Assembly: GCF_012844225.1 (NCBI RefSeq)
Contig: NZ_JABAGQ010000001.1
Span: 434,001 to 498,000, forward strand
Origin: Rhodococcus sp. 105337
GTDB taxonomy: Bacteria > Actinomycetota > Actinomycetes > Mycobacteriales > Mycobacteriaceae
Length of the DNA stretch: 64,000 nt
Direction: 5' to 3'
Numbering within the stretch: position 1 is the stretch's first letter; the number at the start of each line of letters is the position of its first letter. Both the position numbers and the translations under genes were made by a program. A model generated the notes under the pieces. The model did not search any database, was not told where the DNA came from, and was given only the letters and a program-made list of their open reading frames with translations. Positions 41,622 to 50,467 of the stretch are shown here, one piece after another.

Positions 41622-42667
41622 CCCCCCGAAGCCAGTCGGTAGGAGCGTGCAAGCGCTTCGGCAAGAGTGCGGTCGGACAATTTCCCTGCCTGAACGAGAG
41701 CGAGTCTACGATATTTACTGAGGCGATCTCGGTCTTCGACAAGGTTCACGACCTTGTCGGCAAAATGGCAAACAGCATCGCGGGGCATCGAACCGAGTAG
41801 ATCCTGTTCCGCCCACGGTATGGGGTCGTCCACCAAGAATTCTTCGAGTCCGATCATCTCCTCCACTGACGTGTTCCGGAACGCCAGGACGGGGCAACCG
41901 CATGCCATAGCCTCGATAGGAGGCAAACCCTGACCCTCGTAGGCACTGGGATAAATGAAACAAATCGACGCGGAATACAAGTCGCGGAGCCCCGCGTCGC
42001 TCAACTCTCCGACTACCGTGCAATCCGGGAACTCGTGTGCCCTTATTCCCCGACCGGCGATTCTGACCTGGATCTCCGATTTTCTGAGTTGTTTCGCGAT
42101 CTGCTGAATCCAGTGATAGCGCTTCCTGTCATCCCGGGACCTCTGGTCGACGAGTGCACAGGCATAAGCAACCGGACTGTCAGCCCGCCCGCTCGGACCA
42201 CGACGAAATGCCGCACTCACCGGGATCGGAGCCGTCACAATCTTCTCCGGCGCGACGCCCAACCTGTCTGCGATGCGACTCGCCGTATAAATCGAGTTTG
42301 CAACGACGACATCGCATCTCGTAGCTTGGGAGTGGTAGAAGTCGGTCTTCACGCCCCGCTTCGTATATCCGTAGAGGTCCAAGGGAATTATGTCCTGTAT
42401 CGAACACACCCACGGACGCGTCTTGATCAGTGGAAGATGCGTCACGGTCGTCGAGTGGAACAACGAGACCTTCCTCAACTGCCCCAAGGTAAGCACGTGA
42501 TCCAGCAAAGAGTTCGCCGGCACTCGATAGTGAGATGTGGAGACCGGAACGACCTCCACACCGCGTATCCCTTGCGCCGCCGCTCTTATTTCCACGGTAT
42601 ATCTTCCAAGGCCGCGGTCACTACCGGGTTGCACGAGTGCGCCGACATCAAGCCCGATTCGCGTCAC
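41618..42667 (-). CDS. Glycosyltransferase family 4 protein
   Basis: A 349-residue GT-B enzyme with IGLDVGALVQPGSDRGLGRY at the N-terminus, VANSIYTASRIADRLGV in the middle and SAYEGQGLPPIEAMACGCP at the donor site; the two glutamates fit the EX7E motif. The GTG at 42667 is preferred because GGGAGGGGG lies about 10 nt upstream; an alternative GTG at 42694 has no ribosome site. The stop overlaps the next glycosyltransferase start as ATGA. It is preceded by 108 nt without a gene, then by the phosphotransferase. Confidence 0.86.
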   Translation of the reverse strand: MTRIGLDVGALVQPGSDRGLGRYTVEIRAAAQGIRGVEVVPVSTSHYRVPANSLLDHVLTLGQLRKVSLFHSTTVTHLPLIKTRPWVCSIQDIIPLDLYGYTKRGVKTDFYHSQATRCDVVVANSIYTASRIADRLGVAPEKIVTAPIPVSAAFRRGPSGRADSPVAYACALVDQRSRDDRKRYHWIQQIAKQLRKSEIQVRIAGRGIRAHEFPDCTVVGELSDAGLRDLYSASICFIYPSAYEGQGLPPIEAMACGCPVLAFRNTSVEEMIGLEEFLVDDPIPWAEQDLLGSMPRDAVCHFADKVVNLVEDRDRLSKYRRLALVQAGKLSDRTLAEALARSYRLASGG

Positions 42668-42775
42668 GATGGCAGTACCCCCTCCCGTTTGCACGGCTGA
42701 TGCACTGGTACTTCGCCCTCGGTCACGACCGACTCATTCGCCACTTCACCCTCGCCCGGCTTTCGCTGCCCCCTC

Positions 42776-44314
42776 TCAGTACGCACCTTCGCTCACCAGC
42801 ACAGCCTTGACCGTCTTTCCGATGATCAGTACATCGTTGACCATCGACCAGTTCTCGACATACGAGAGATCCAGCCGCACTGCCTCATCCCACGACAGGG
42901 ACGACCGCCCGCTGACCTGCCACAGTCCCGTCAGTCCCGGCCGCACCAGCAGTCGTCGGCGGACTCGGCCGTCGTACCCTTCCACCTCACGACGCAGCGG
43001 TGGGCGCGGCCCGACGACGCTCATTTCGCCGCGCACCACGTTGATGAACTGAGGCAACTCATCGACGCTGAAGCGTCGAATAATCCGCCCCACGCGCGTC
43101 ACCCTCGGGTCGTCGCGCATCTTGAACAGAAGTCCGGATCCTTCGCTCCGATCGAGCAACGCCGGGATCTGTTCGTCGGCGTCGATCACCATCGAGCGGA
43201 ACTTGATCATCGCGAACGGTAGTCCATCCATCCCGATGCGCTCGGCTCTGTAGAACACCGGGCCCTTGTCGTCGAGCCGGATCGCCAGCGCTACCAACGC
43301 GAACACCGGACTCAGCACGACCAGCACGGCCGACGAAAACGCGAGATCGAACAACCGCTTCCCGCTGCGCTTGGCACCGTGGTACCGCGGCTTCTCCACA
43401 TGGATCAGCGGCAGGCCGGCAACAGGGCGCATTTCCAGGCGCGGCCCGGCGACGTCCACTACCCCGGTGGCAACGACAAGATCGGCTTCGAGCGGTTCGA
43501 GCATCCATACGAGGTCTTGAATGCCTTCGTGCCCGAGAGTTTCGGTGGCAGTCACGGCCACGGTGTCGGCACCGGAGATCTTCAGCGCCTCGACCACCGA
43601 CGATTCGTCGCCGTAGATGGGGATACAGCGTCCGCCGACATCGATATCCTCCCCGGGCACCCCTGAGTACCGGGGGACGCACACGCCGACGACATGGTAC
43701 CCGTCGGTTTTCTTGCGCTCGAATGTCTGCGCCATGTGCCGAACGGCACGGGCACCCCCGACGACCAGCACGCGCGTGCTGAACTGACCCGACCGACGTT
43801 TGCGCCAAACAGCCTTACGCCACAACCATCGACTGAGCAGTAGGGTCATCAAGCCCGCCGGCAGTGCGATCGCCAGATACCCGCGGGCAAGCTCCATCCG
43901 GAAGACGAGCGCCAAAATGGCGACGATGCCGAACAACCGGAGGGTGCTTGCGATGACGCGCTGGTACTCGTCGAAGCCGGAACCCACGACTCGCCGGGAC
44001 CGCGTGCGGAAACCGGCGAGAACGATGATCCAGGCAGCTGCCAACGCGACGGAGACCAGTGTGTAGTCGAGGGCGTGGACGGTATCCACAGTCAGCAAGC
44101 TGTCGTGGCCGAATCGGACCACGTGCGCCGAAACGACCGCGAGAACCACGATCACGGCGTCGGTCCAGAACAGCCGGCGCACGTATGCGCGTTGCCAGCT
44201 CCGCCGTTCTGCCGATGAACCGCCTCTGGGATCGCCGGTGCGCACCTGTTCGCGACGTACCGCGCGCCGATCGAGAGTAGCTGCGGACCGTCGCTTTTCG
44301 GGTACCGCGGTCAT
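42776..44314 (-). CDS. Polyprenyl glycosylphosphotransferase (WbaP/WcaJ type), initiating enzyme
   Basis: A 512-residue membrane enzyme that starts repeat-unit synthesis by moving a sugar-1-phosphate onto undecaprenyl phosphate. About four N-terminal helices (70-190), a Rossmann-like middle (VLVVGGARAVRHMAQ) and the C-terminal catalytic domain are all present. Catalytic-domain motifs: KRLFDLAFSSAVLVVLSP (membrane re-entrant helix), MIKFRSM, DELPQFINVVRGEMSVVGP and RPGLTGLWQVSGRS. The ATG at 44314 has AAGG upstream; an upstream in-frame start at 44383 is less supported. It is the first gene of the leftward polysaccharide operon. Confidence 0.93.
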   Translation of the reverse strand: MTAVPEKRRSAATLDRRAVRREQVRTGDPRGGSSAERRSWQRAYVRRLFWTDAVIVVLAVVSAHVVRFGHDSLLTVDTVHALDYTLVSVALAAAWIIVLAGFRTRSRRVVGSGFDEYQRVIASTLRLFGIVAILALVFRMELARGYLAIALPAGLMTLLLSRWLWRKAVWRKRRSGQFSTRVLVVGGARAVRHMAQTFERKKTDGYHVVGVCVPRYSGVPGEDIDVGGRCIPIYGDESSVVEALKISGADTVAVTATETLGHEGIQDLVWMLEPLEADLVVATGVVDVAGPRLEMRPVAGLPLIHVEKPRYHGAKRSGKRLFDLAFSSAVLVVLSPVFALVALAIRLDDKGPVFYRAERIGMDGLPFAMIKFRSMVIDADEQIPALLDRSEGSGLLFKMRDDPRVTRVGRIIRRFSVDELPQFINVVRGEMSVVGPRPPLRREVEGYDGRVRRRLLVRPGLTGLWQVSGRSSLSWDEAVRLDLSYVENWSMVNDVLIIGKTVKAVLVSEGAY

Positions 44315-45160
44315 CGTGCCTTCGTCCTCATACGTGTCTCCTCCCCGAGACAACCGTCGACCCCGAACTCGGGTCCGAGACAACCATCGGCCGGGAACGA
44401 GTCAGGCAAACCACCCCGAATGCCCATGCGAAACGCCGTAGACCATCCACTACTGCTCCGTGTCGCTGGGGTAACTATAACGTCACTTGCAGCTCGTAGC
44501 ATCTGAGAGCAGTTTGATTCCCGGCCTTGCTATTGCCCATTCTTCGCTAATGGTGCGGATTGCGATCTTGCATCTGCGACCACCCAGCCACACAGGTAAC
44601 ACACACGGCCACAGCGGTACTGAATCCCCGCATGTGCGGTGAAACTACGCGAAGACCCCCGCAGCCGTCTGTGTTGCGGAGTCGAGAGGGTTTTCGCGGG
44701 CAATTTCCGAATTTGTCCGATGGGCTTCGACAGATTGCCCTCACCCGGCGTCTGTGTCTCGGCGTAAGCGCTTCTGAACGAACGGGAGATCGGGTTGGTG
44801 CCGGTAAAGGCTCAGACAGAGGAGAGCTCGTCATCCGGAGCTCATCGGGGGGTGCGTAACTGCCCCGAAGATCGGGATACGAATCGTCCGTTACCGACAA
44901 ATCGCGATGTTCGGGCGTATGTAATCTGAACGGATGAACTTCGTCCGCAATGCCCTGGAGGAGCGTAACGAGAAGAACGAGGCGCTGGATACACGGTGTG
45001 TCGCAAGTGAATCCCGGGGGGTTCGGGAGCGGCCGGTCTCGGGGAGGAGACTCGGATGGGGGCGGGGCGTCGGTCGAGGCCCTTCGGGGCTCACGACGCC
45101 GGTCTTGGTTGTCGGTGACGCCCGGGGCGGTGCGCCACATGACACAGGCCTCCGACCGCC
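44315..45160. other. Long gene-poor interval upstream of the polysaccharide operon
   Basis: About 850 bp without a coding region I can support. Open frames on both strands here have low-complexity Arg/Gly/Pro translations and no ribosome sites. The part just upstream of 44314 presumably holds the operon promoter; TTATAGT on the minus strand near 44475 is a possible -10, but no convincing -35 accompanies it. No tRNA, riboswitch or transposase remnant was recognised. Confidence 0.5.
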
Positions 45161-45199
45161 GACGCGGTACACGTCCAGGCCGTAGGCGTGTACCGCGTC
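45161..45199 (-). terminator. Long perfect hairpin downstream of the SDR gene
   Basis: A perfect 13-bp inverted repeat (GACGCGGTACACG at 45161-45173, its complement at 45187-45199; 13-nt loop) starts 48 nt beyond the stop of the SDR gene. It has no U tract. It is a likely terminator, though a protein-binding dyad cannot be excluded. Confidence 0.55.
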
Positions 45200-45246
45200 G
45201 CCTCGGTGCGCCCGCGACCATGTCGACGGGCAACTCGAGGAAGTGG

Positions 45247-46167
45247 CTACGGGGACGGCATCCCACCGTTGACGTGGATCGTCGATCCCACCACGTAACT
45301 CGATTCGGGCGACGCCAGGAACACATACGCCGGCGCCAGTTCGGTGGGCTGCCCCGCGCGCCCCAGGGGTGTGTTCTGCCCGAACTCGGGAAGTTCCTCT
45401 TTCGGCTGTCCATCGGAAGGTTGCAGCGGTGTCCAGATCGGACCCGGCGCGACGGCGTTGACGCGGATACCCTTGCCGGCGAGCTGGTGTGCCAGGCCCT
45501 TCGTGAAGTTGTTGATCGCCGCCTTGGTGGAGGCATAATCCATCAGCGTCGGCGACGGCATGTACGCGACGATCGACGTGGTGTTGATGATGGTGCTCCC
45601 GGCCTCCAGATGCGCGAGCGCGGCGCGAGTGGTCCGGAACATCGCGAGGATATTCGTTTCGAACGTCTCCTCGAGTTGCTCGTCGGGCAGCTCTTCGAGA
45701 CCGGTCGTCGCGATCTGCTTGCCCGCGTTGTTGACGAGGATGTCGAGTCCGCCGAGATGTTCGGCCGCGTCATCCACCACGCTGCGGCAGAAACGAGCGT
45801 CCGTCATGTCGCCACCCAGCGTCACCGCCTTCCGGCCGCTCTCCGAGATGATGCGGGCGACGTTCTCCGCGTCGGATTTTTCCTCGGGCAGATGTGAGAT
45901 CGCGACGTCGGCGCCCTCGCGCGCGAACGCGATCGCCACAGCCGCACCGATTCCGGAATCACCGCCGGTCACGAGCGCTTTGCGCCCTTTCAGGCGACCG
46001 GTGCCGCGGTACGAGAACTCGCCGATGTCGGCTCGTGGCTCGAGCTCGGATTCGTGTCCCGGTTCCGGCTGATGTTGCTCCGGGGGCGTGATCGACGGGT
46101 AGCGAGTCACGGGGTCCTGGAAGCGGAGTTGATCGGTCCGCGTTGTGTGGGCGTCCTCTTCAGCCAT
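45247..46167 (-). CDS. Stress-type short-chain dehydrogenase/reductase (YghA/GSP39-like)
   Basis: A 306-residue SDR, longer than the usual 250 because of a polar N-terminal extension of about 55 residues (RYPSITPPEQHQPEPG), which is characteristic of the YghA/YhdF/general-stress-protein-39 group. The NAD(P) site is TGGDSGIG near residue 67; NNAG near 146; the catalytic Tyr-x3-Lys is in MDYASTKAA. It is a probable aldehyde/alcohol oxidoreductase with unknown substrate. The ATG has AGGAAGG upstream. The NhaA fusion gene ends 88 nt upstream on the same strand. Confidence 0.88.
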   Translation of the reverse strand: MAEEDAHTTRTDQLRFQDPVTRYPSITPPEQHQPEPGHESELEPRADIGEFSYRGTGRLKGRKALVTGGDSGIGAAVAIAFAREGADVAISHLPEEKSDAENVARIISESGRKAVTLGGDMTDARFCRSVVDDAAEHLGGLDILVNNAGKQIATTGLEELPDEQLEETFETNILAMFRTTRAALAHLEAGSTIINTTSIVAYMPSPTLMDYASTKAAINNFTKGLAHQLAGKGIRVNAVAPGPIWTPLQPSDGQPKEELPEFGQNTPLGRAGQPTELAPAYVFLASPESSYVVGSTIHVNGGMPSP

Positions 46168-46255
46168 CAGTACCTTCCTGAGCTATTCGGATGCTGGTCC
46201 GCACGTCGGCTTCCCTCTGTATGCGCACCCAAACCTCGCGCGCGTGCGGAGTCGG

Positions 46256-48109
46256 TCAGACTTCGCGCGCTTCTTCGAGTCTGCTGATCAAGGTCGCCGC
46301 GTCGAACGGCCCGGTGTGCAAGGGAAGACCCGTGCCGGTGGCTCCGAGGTAGAACGTGGGTGTCCCGGACAGGTTGCTGGTCGCGGCGTCGAGATCGTCG
46401 TCGTCGACTCGGTGCCGGTAGCGGTCCAACCGCAGATCCTCGTCGAATCGGTCCATGTCGAGGCCCAGTCGCTCGGCGTAGTCGTAGATCTCCTCTTCGG
46501 ACAGGGCGTCGCTGTGGGCGAAGAGGAGGTCGTGCATCTCCCAGAACTTGCCCTGCGCCGCGGCCGCCTCGGAGGCCTCGGCTGCGAAACGCGCGTGCGG
46601 ATGCACCGCATCGAGCGGGAAGTGCCGGAAGACGTACCGGAGGTCGTCACCGAAGTGTGTGCGTACTTCCTGGATGCCCCCGGTGGCCCTGGTGCAGAAC
46701 GGGCACTCGAAATCGGCGTACTCCACAAGCGTGAGCGGTGCGTTGTCCGGTCCCCTCACGTGATCTCGGCCCGGATCGACCGGACGCAACAGCACAAGTC
46801 CGGTGACCCCGTCGGTGGGGCGGCGGTGATCTGCCAAACGGAACAGCGCCCAGCCCGATCCGGTCGCGAGCACGGCTGCGACGAGTACACCGAGGCGCGC
46901 ATCGTTGGCCGCCTCGGGCGATTCGAACGCCAGGTCCACGATGAACAGGGAGATGGTGAATCCGATGCCCGCAAGTGCTGCGCCACCGCTGACCTGAGCG
47001 AGAGTCAAGCCCGGCGGCAGGCTTCCGGGCCGCAGACGGGAGAACACTGCGGTGGCTGCGGTGATCCCGACCAGCTTGCCCACCACCAGACCGAGAACGA
47101 CACCCCACGTGATCGGTGAGACGATCGCGTCGCCGATCGTCTCGCCGGTGATCACCACACCGGCGTTCGCGAGAGCGAAGATCGGCACCACGAGAAAGGC
47201 TGTATACGGCTGATAGAACCGGAGCAACCGCTCGTTGACGGACACCGCGCGGAGAACACCGAGTTGCGCCGCGCGCGCATAGTCGGGATTGGGTGATTGG
47301 CGGAATGCCCGCGTGAGCTGACCCGCCCGTTCCACCTCGGCGCGCCGCGGCGGATAGATGGGAAGGATCAGCGCGATCAGTACACCGGCAAGGGTGGGAT
47401 GCACGCCCGACTCGTAGAAGGCCACCCACGTTGCGGCCGCGACGAGGAAGTAGGCGACGCCGCGCCACACTTCGAGCCGGCGGAACTGCATGATCAACAG
47501 CAAACCCGCGAAGCCGAGCAGCAGGTACCCGAGTCTCAGCTGCTCGGTGTAGAAGAACCCGATGATGGCGAGCGCACCGATGTCGTCGGCCACCGCGAGC
47601 GCGAGGATGAACACCCGCAACCGGGCCGGGCACCGTGGTCCGACGAGCGCGAGCGCGCCCAGCACGAACGCCGTGTCGGTGGAGACCACCACGCCCCACG
47701 CACCCGCAGCCTCCCCGCTGGGGTTGAGCAACAGGTAGAGCACGGCAGGCAACGCGAGACCGGCAACGGCGGCTACCAGTGGGACAGCGGCCCGTGTGCG
47801 ATCGGTGAGCTCTCCGATGGTGAGTTCCCGCTTCACTTCCAGACCGACGACGAAGAAGAACAAGGTCATCAGGCCGTCGTTCACCCAGTCCTTCAAGTCG
47901 AGGGTGATGGCGTAATCCCCGATCCGGATGCTCAGCGGGGTGTGCCAGAACGCCTCGTAGGAATCTCCCAGGTTTGCCCAGACAAGCGCCACGACCGTGG
48001 CGGCGAGCAGGAATCCCGCCGCCAGCGTGTCGTCGTCGGTGCCGTCACGGATGCCGGCGAGCAGCCTGGACACCCGACGAAGATTCGTGGGATTCTCGTC
48101 GACCGTCAT
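46256..48109 (-). CDS. nhaA: Na+/H+ antiporter NhaA fused to a DsbA-like thioredoxin domain
   Basis: A 617-residue fusion. Residues 1-415 form an NhaA antiporter of about twelve helices, with the ion-binding pair in [14 protein letters not shown] (near 178) and [19 protein letters not shown] in helix II. Residues 440-617 are a DsbA/thioredoxin-fold domain with CPFC near 470 and a cis-proline loop GTPTFYLG. NhaA extrudes sodium in exchange for protons. The attached oxidoreductase would lie in the cytoplasm if the NhaA topology is standard. Such fusions are known in actinobacteria, but their purpose is unclear. The ATG has GAGGG upstream. Confidence 0.9.
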   Translation of the reverse strand: MTVDENPTNLRRVSRLLAGIRDGTDDDTLAAGFLLAATVVALVWANLGDSYEAFWHTPLSIRIGDYAITLDLKDWVNDGLMTLFFFVVGLEVKRELTIGELTDRTRAAVPLVAAVAGLALPAVLYLLLNPSGEAAGAWGVVVSTDTAFVLGALALVGPRCPARLRVFILALAVADDIGALAIIGFFYTEQLRLGYLLLGFAGLLLIMQFRRLEVWRGVAYFLVAAATWVAFYESGVHPTLAGVLIALILPIYPPRRAEVERAGQLTRAFRQSPNPDYARAAQLGVLRAVSVNERLLRFYQPYTAFLVVPIFALANAGVVITGETIGDAIVSPITWGVVLGLVVGKLVGITAATAVFSRLRPGSLPPGLTLAQVSGGAALAGIGFTISLFIVDLAFESPEAANDARLGVLVAAVLATGSGWALFRLADHRRPTDGVTGLVLLRPVDPGRDHVRGPDNAPLTLVEYADFECPFCTRATGGIQEVRTHFGDDLRYVFRHFPLDAVHPHARFAAEASEAAAAQGKFWEMHDLLFAHSDALSEEEIYDYAERLGLDMDRFDEDLRLDRYRHRVDDDDLDAATSNLSGTPTFYLGATGTGLPLHTGPFDAATLISRLEEAREV

Positions 48110-48238
48110 CTGCCCTCACTTCGAAGTCCGTTCCGAGTCTCCCGCGGAACACTCCAACGCCCCCTCGAAAGCGTAAAGACGACGGCGCGACATGGCAGGG
48201 TACGAAACAGACACCGGTAGCGAGCGATAAGGATGCCC

Positions 48239-49144
48239 ATGACCGACCGGACCGAGCGCGCAGCAGTCGGCGACCTCGAATTGGCCTACGAGACGTTCGG
48301 CGACGCGGACGCCCCTCCCCTTGTACTCATCATGGGTCTCGCCACCCAGATGCTCGCGTGGGAGGACGAATTCTGCGGACTGCTGGCCGGGCACGGTTTC
48401 CACGTGATCCGCTTCGACAACCGCGACATCGGATTGTCGAGTCACCTCGACGAGGCCGGAGTTCCCGACCTGGGTGCGCTGCTGGGTGGACAGAGCACGC
48501 CCGCACCGCCGTACACGCTGGTGGACATGGCCGAGGACACGGCGGGGTTGCTCGACGCGCTCGGTGTCGAGTCCGCGCACATCGTCGGTGCGTCGATGGG
48601 GGGCATGATCGCCCAGCAACTCGCGATCGATCACCCCGGACGGGTGCGGAGCCTGACATCGATCATGTCCACTCCGTCGCGGGAGGTGGGACGGACGCGA
48701 CCGGAGGCGACAGCGGCCCTGTTCCTTCCGCAGCCGACCGACCCGGACAGCGCCGCCGAACGGTCTCTTCAGGTGTACCGGGTGATCGGTTCGCCCGGAT
48801 ACCCACTCGACGAGTCGCGTGTCGCCGACGTCGGGCGGCGCTCGTTCCTCCGGGGTCACGACGCCGCCGGTGTGGCGCGCCAGTTCGCCGCGATCCTGGT
48901 CTCTCCCGACCGCACTCCGGGACTACGCGACCTGACGATCCCGACCTTGGTGATCCACGGCGAAGACGATCCGCTCGTCGAGGTGGACGGCGGAATCGCG
49001 ACTGCCGACGCCGTTCCGGGAGCCCGCCTGGTGGTGGTTCCGGGCATGGGCCACAACCTGCCCCCGCAAGTGTGGCCACAGGTCACCGGCGAAATCGTCG
49101 GCCATGCACGGGCGGCAGAGAAGGGCTCCGCTGCTCGCGCGTGA
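48239..49144 (+). CDS. Alpha/beta hydrolase (RdmC/prolyl-aminopeptidase-like)
   Basis: A 301-residue cytoplasmic alpha/beta hydrolase. LVLIMGLATQMLAW is the oxyanion-hole region, GASMGGMIAQQ the nucleophile elbow, HGEDDPLV supplies the acid and GMGHNLP the histidine. The N-terminal half (RFDNRDIGLSSHLDEAG) resembles RdmC-type esterases and proline iminopeptidases; the substrate is not evident. The ATG at 48239 is preferred over the one at 48233 because AAGG (48229-48232) is then 6 nt away. It is divergent from nhaA across 123 nt. Confidence 0.85.
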   Translation: MTDRTERAAVGDLELAYETFGDADAPPLVLIMGLATQMLAWEDEFCGLLAGHGFHVIRFDNRDIGLSSHLDEAGVPDLGALLGGQSTPAPPYTLVDMAEDTAGLLDALGVESAHIVGASMGGMIAQQLAIDHPGRVRSLTSIMSTPSREVGRTRPEATAALFLPQPTDPDSAAERSLQVYRVIGSPGYPLDESRVADVGRRSFLRGHDAAGVARQFAAILVSPDRTPGLRDLTIPTLVIHGEDDPLVEVDGGIATADAVPGARLVVVPGMGHNLPPQVWPQVTGEIVGHARAAEKGSAARA

Positions 49145-49174
49145 CGACGGTGCGCCGCGGGAATGCCGAAAGGC

Positions 49175-49723
49175 TCAGAGCGGCTTCAGGAACGAGAAGA
49201 ATTCCGGCGTGTGCACCTGGCGGAGACGGGTGAGCTTGCGGTACGAGATCAGCCATACGCCATCGACTTTGGTGTAACGCTCGTGGTAGTGACCCCACCC
49301 GTGCAGCGATTCTTCGGTGCCGGCGTTGTCCCACCACAACCGGTCTTCCATCGCCCAGATACCGCGGGCGGTGGTGTCGGATTCCAGCACGATCTCGGGG
49401 CAGTGCCCGTGATGCGCGGAGGTCACCTTCACCGGGCCGTCGAGCAGGTTGCTGATGGCACGCGTCAGTGCCGTACGCCCCACCACACGGCCCGATTCAC
49501 CGTCGGTGCTGGGGCGTTTGTCGCCGGGCAGGCCCTGCCACGTTTCGCTGACGACATCCTCGGTGTGCAAGGTGGGGTAGTACTCCCACTGCTTGTTGTC
49601 CATCACACGGAGCCGGGCGGCGAAGACCCGCTCGATCTCCCGGATGGCGAGAAGCTGCTCTGCGGCACCGAGGGTAACCCCTGCTGATTCCGAAGCGAGG
49701 TTTTGTGATTCGCTCTGCGACAA
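49175..49723 (-). CDS. NTF2/SnoaL-like protein, catabolic cluster
   Basis: A 182-residue SnoaL-like (NTF2-fold) protein. An N-terminal helix (LLAIREIERVFAARLRVMD) is followed by a cone-shaped beta-sheet region with HTEDVVSETWQG, SAHHGHCPEIVLES and WGHYHERYTKVDGVWLISY, typical of the family. Relatives act as small dehydratases, isomerases or ring-hydroxylating subunits; no reaction can be assigned. The start is a TTG at 49723, supported by GGAGG 7 nt upstream. It follows the next NTF2-like gene after 21 nt, in one operon divergent from the flavin oxygenase. Confidence 0.75.
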   Translation of the reverse strand: MSQSESQNLASESAGVTLGAAEQLLAIREIERVFAARLRVMDNKQWEYYPTLHTEDVVSETWQGLPGDKRPSTDGESGRVVGRTALTRAISNLLDGPVKVTSAHHGHCPEIVLESDTTARGIWAMEDRLWWDNAGTEESLHGWGHYHERYTKVDGVWLISYRKLTRLRQVHTPEFFSFLKPL

Positions 49724-49744
49724 GATATATCCTCCGGTCGGGCG

Positions 49745-50230
49745 TCAGCGGGATGCTCGCGCGAGCAACTCGCGTGCTGCGGCGCTACCGTCGAGCAGCC
49801 GGGCGGTGCGGCGCGTGATCTTCCAGGTTCCGTCGATGCGCGCCAGTTCGAAGCGGTTGGCCGTGACGCGCCAGACGCGGAAGGAATCGGCATCGAGGTT
49901 GCGGCGCAGCAACAGTGAATGACAGGTCGCGACGGCCGTGTCGCCGTCGACCCGGATGTGGACGGGATCGAGAAGGTGGCCGCAGCCCTCGTTGATGTAG
50001 TCCTGGTGGGGACGGGTGCGGACCATCTCGGTAATCGCGTCGCGGCCCTCCATCACCCGGATGTCGATGTCGTAGACGGCATCTTCGGCCCACAATTCAC
50101 CGACGGCGTCGGCGTCACCGGCGTCGACAGCGGGCCCGTACGCCGACAGCACCTCCTGGATCGCTGCCTTGTCCTCGAGTGCCTGGACACGCTCGAGCAG
50201 GGAAGCCACCAGAGCTGCGGTGTCGGTCAT
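49745..50230 (-). CDS. NTF2/SnoaL-like protein, catabolic cluster
   Basis: A 161-residue SnoaL-like protein. ALEDKAAIQEVLSAYGPAVDAGD is the usual first helix pair, ELWAEDAVYDID follows, and the sheet region includes HLLDPVHIRVDGDTAVATCHS. It could be a dehydratase or isomerase, or a partner of the neighbouring oxygenases. ATG 50230 has AAGGAGC; an upstream in-frame start at 50404 would run through the divergent promoter region. It is the first gene of a two-gene leftward operon. The 237-nt interval to the oxygenase gene holds the divergent promoters, and I see no copy of the TTGATC dyad there. Confidence 0.78.
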   Translation of the reverse strand: MTDTAALVASLLERVQALEDKAAIQEVLSAYGPAVDAGDADAVGELWAEDAVYDIDIRVMEGRDAITEMVRTRPHQDYINEGCGHLLDPVHIRVDGDTAVATCHSLLLRRNLDADSFRVWRVTANRFELARIDGTWKITRRTARLLDGSAAARELLARASR

Positions 50231-50467
50231 CTTGCTCCTTCGGACGGTGCGGGCACGGACGGCCGGTGCGTTGTCCTCGTTGTACCGCGACCCCGCAGGT
50301 CGCGCAGTTGCTGTCCCGTTCAACGGAAACATCGATGCGGGTGGGTGTGGTCCCTGCCACTGTTCGGGGTAGCGCATCGGCACACTGTGTGCGCCGGTCC
50401 CCACCCCTCATCGGGACACCACCCCACCGCTCGGCTTCCACAGCCGATACCCAGGAAGAGTCACGCC

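Noticed and set aside
42668-42694. A GTG at 42694 as start of the third GT4 gene
   Set aside because: The GTG at 42667 has GGGAGGGGG in front and leaves a normal N-terminus; the longer form has no ribosome site.
44934-45185. An 83-codon plus-strand frame beginning MNFVRNALEERNEKNEALD with a TATGTA box nearby
   Set aside because: Only the first 20 residues look protein-like; the rest is Gly/Arg-rich low complexity that runs into the hairpin. There is no ribosome site.
44547-45536. A 329-codon minus-strand frame overlapping the start of the intergenic region and the SDR gene
   Set aside because: It overlaps the well-supported SDR coding sequence in another frame and has a low-complexity Arg/Pro translation.
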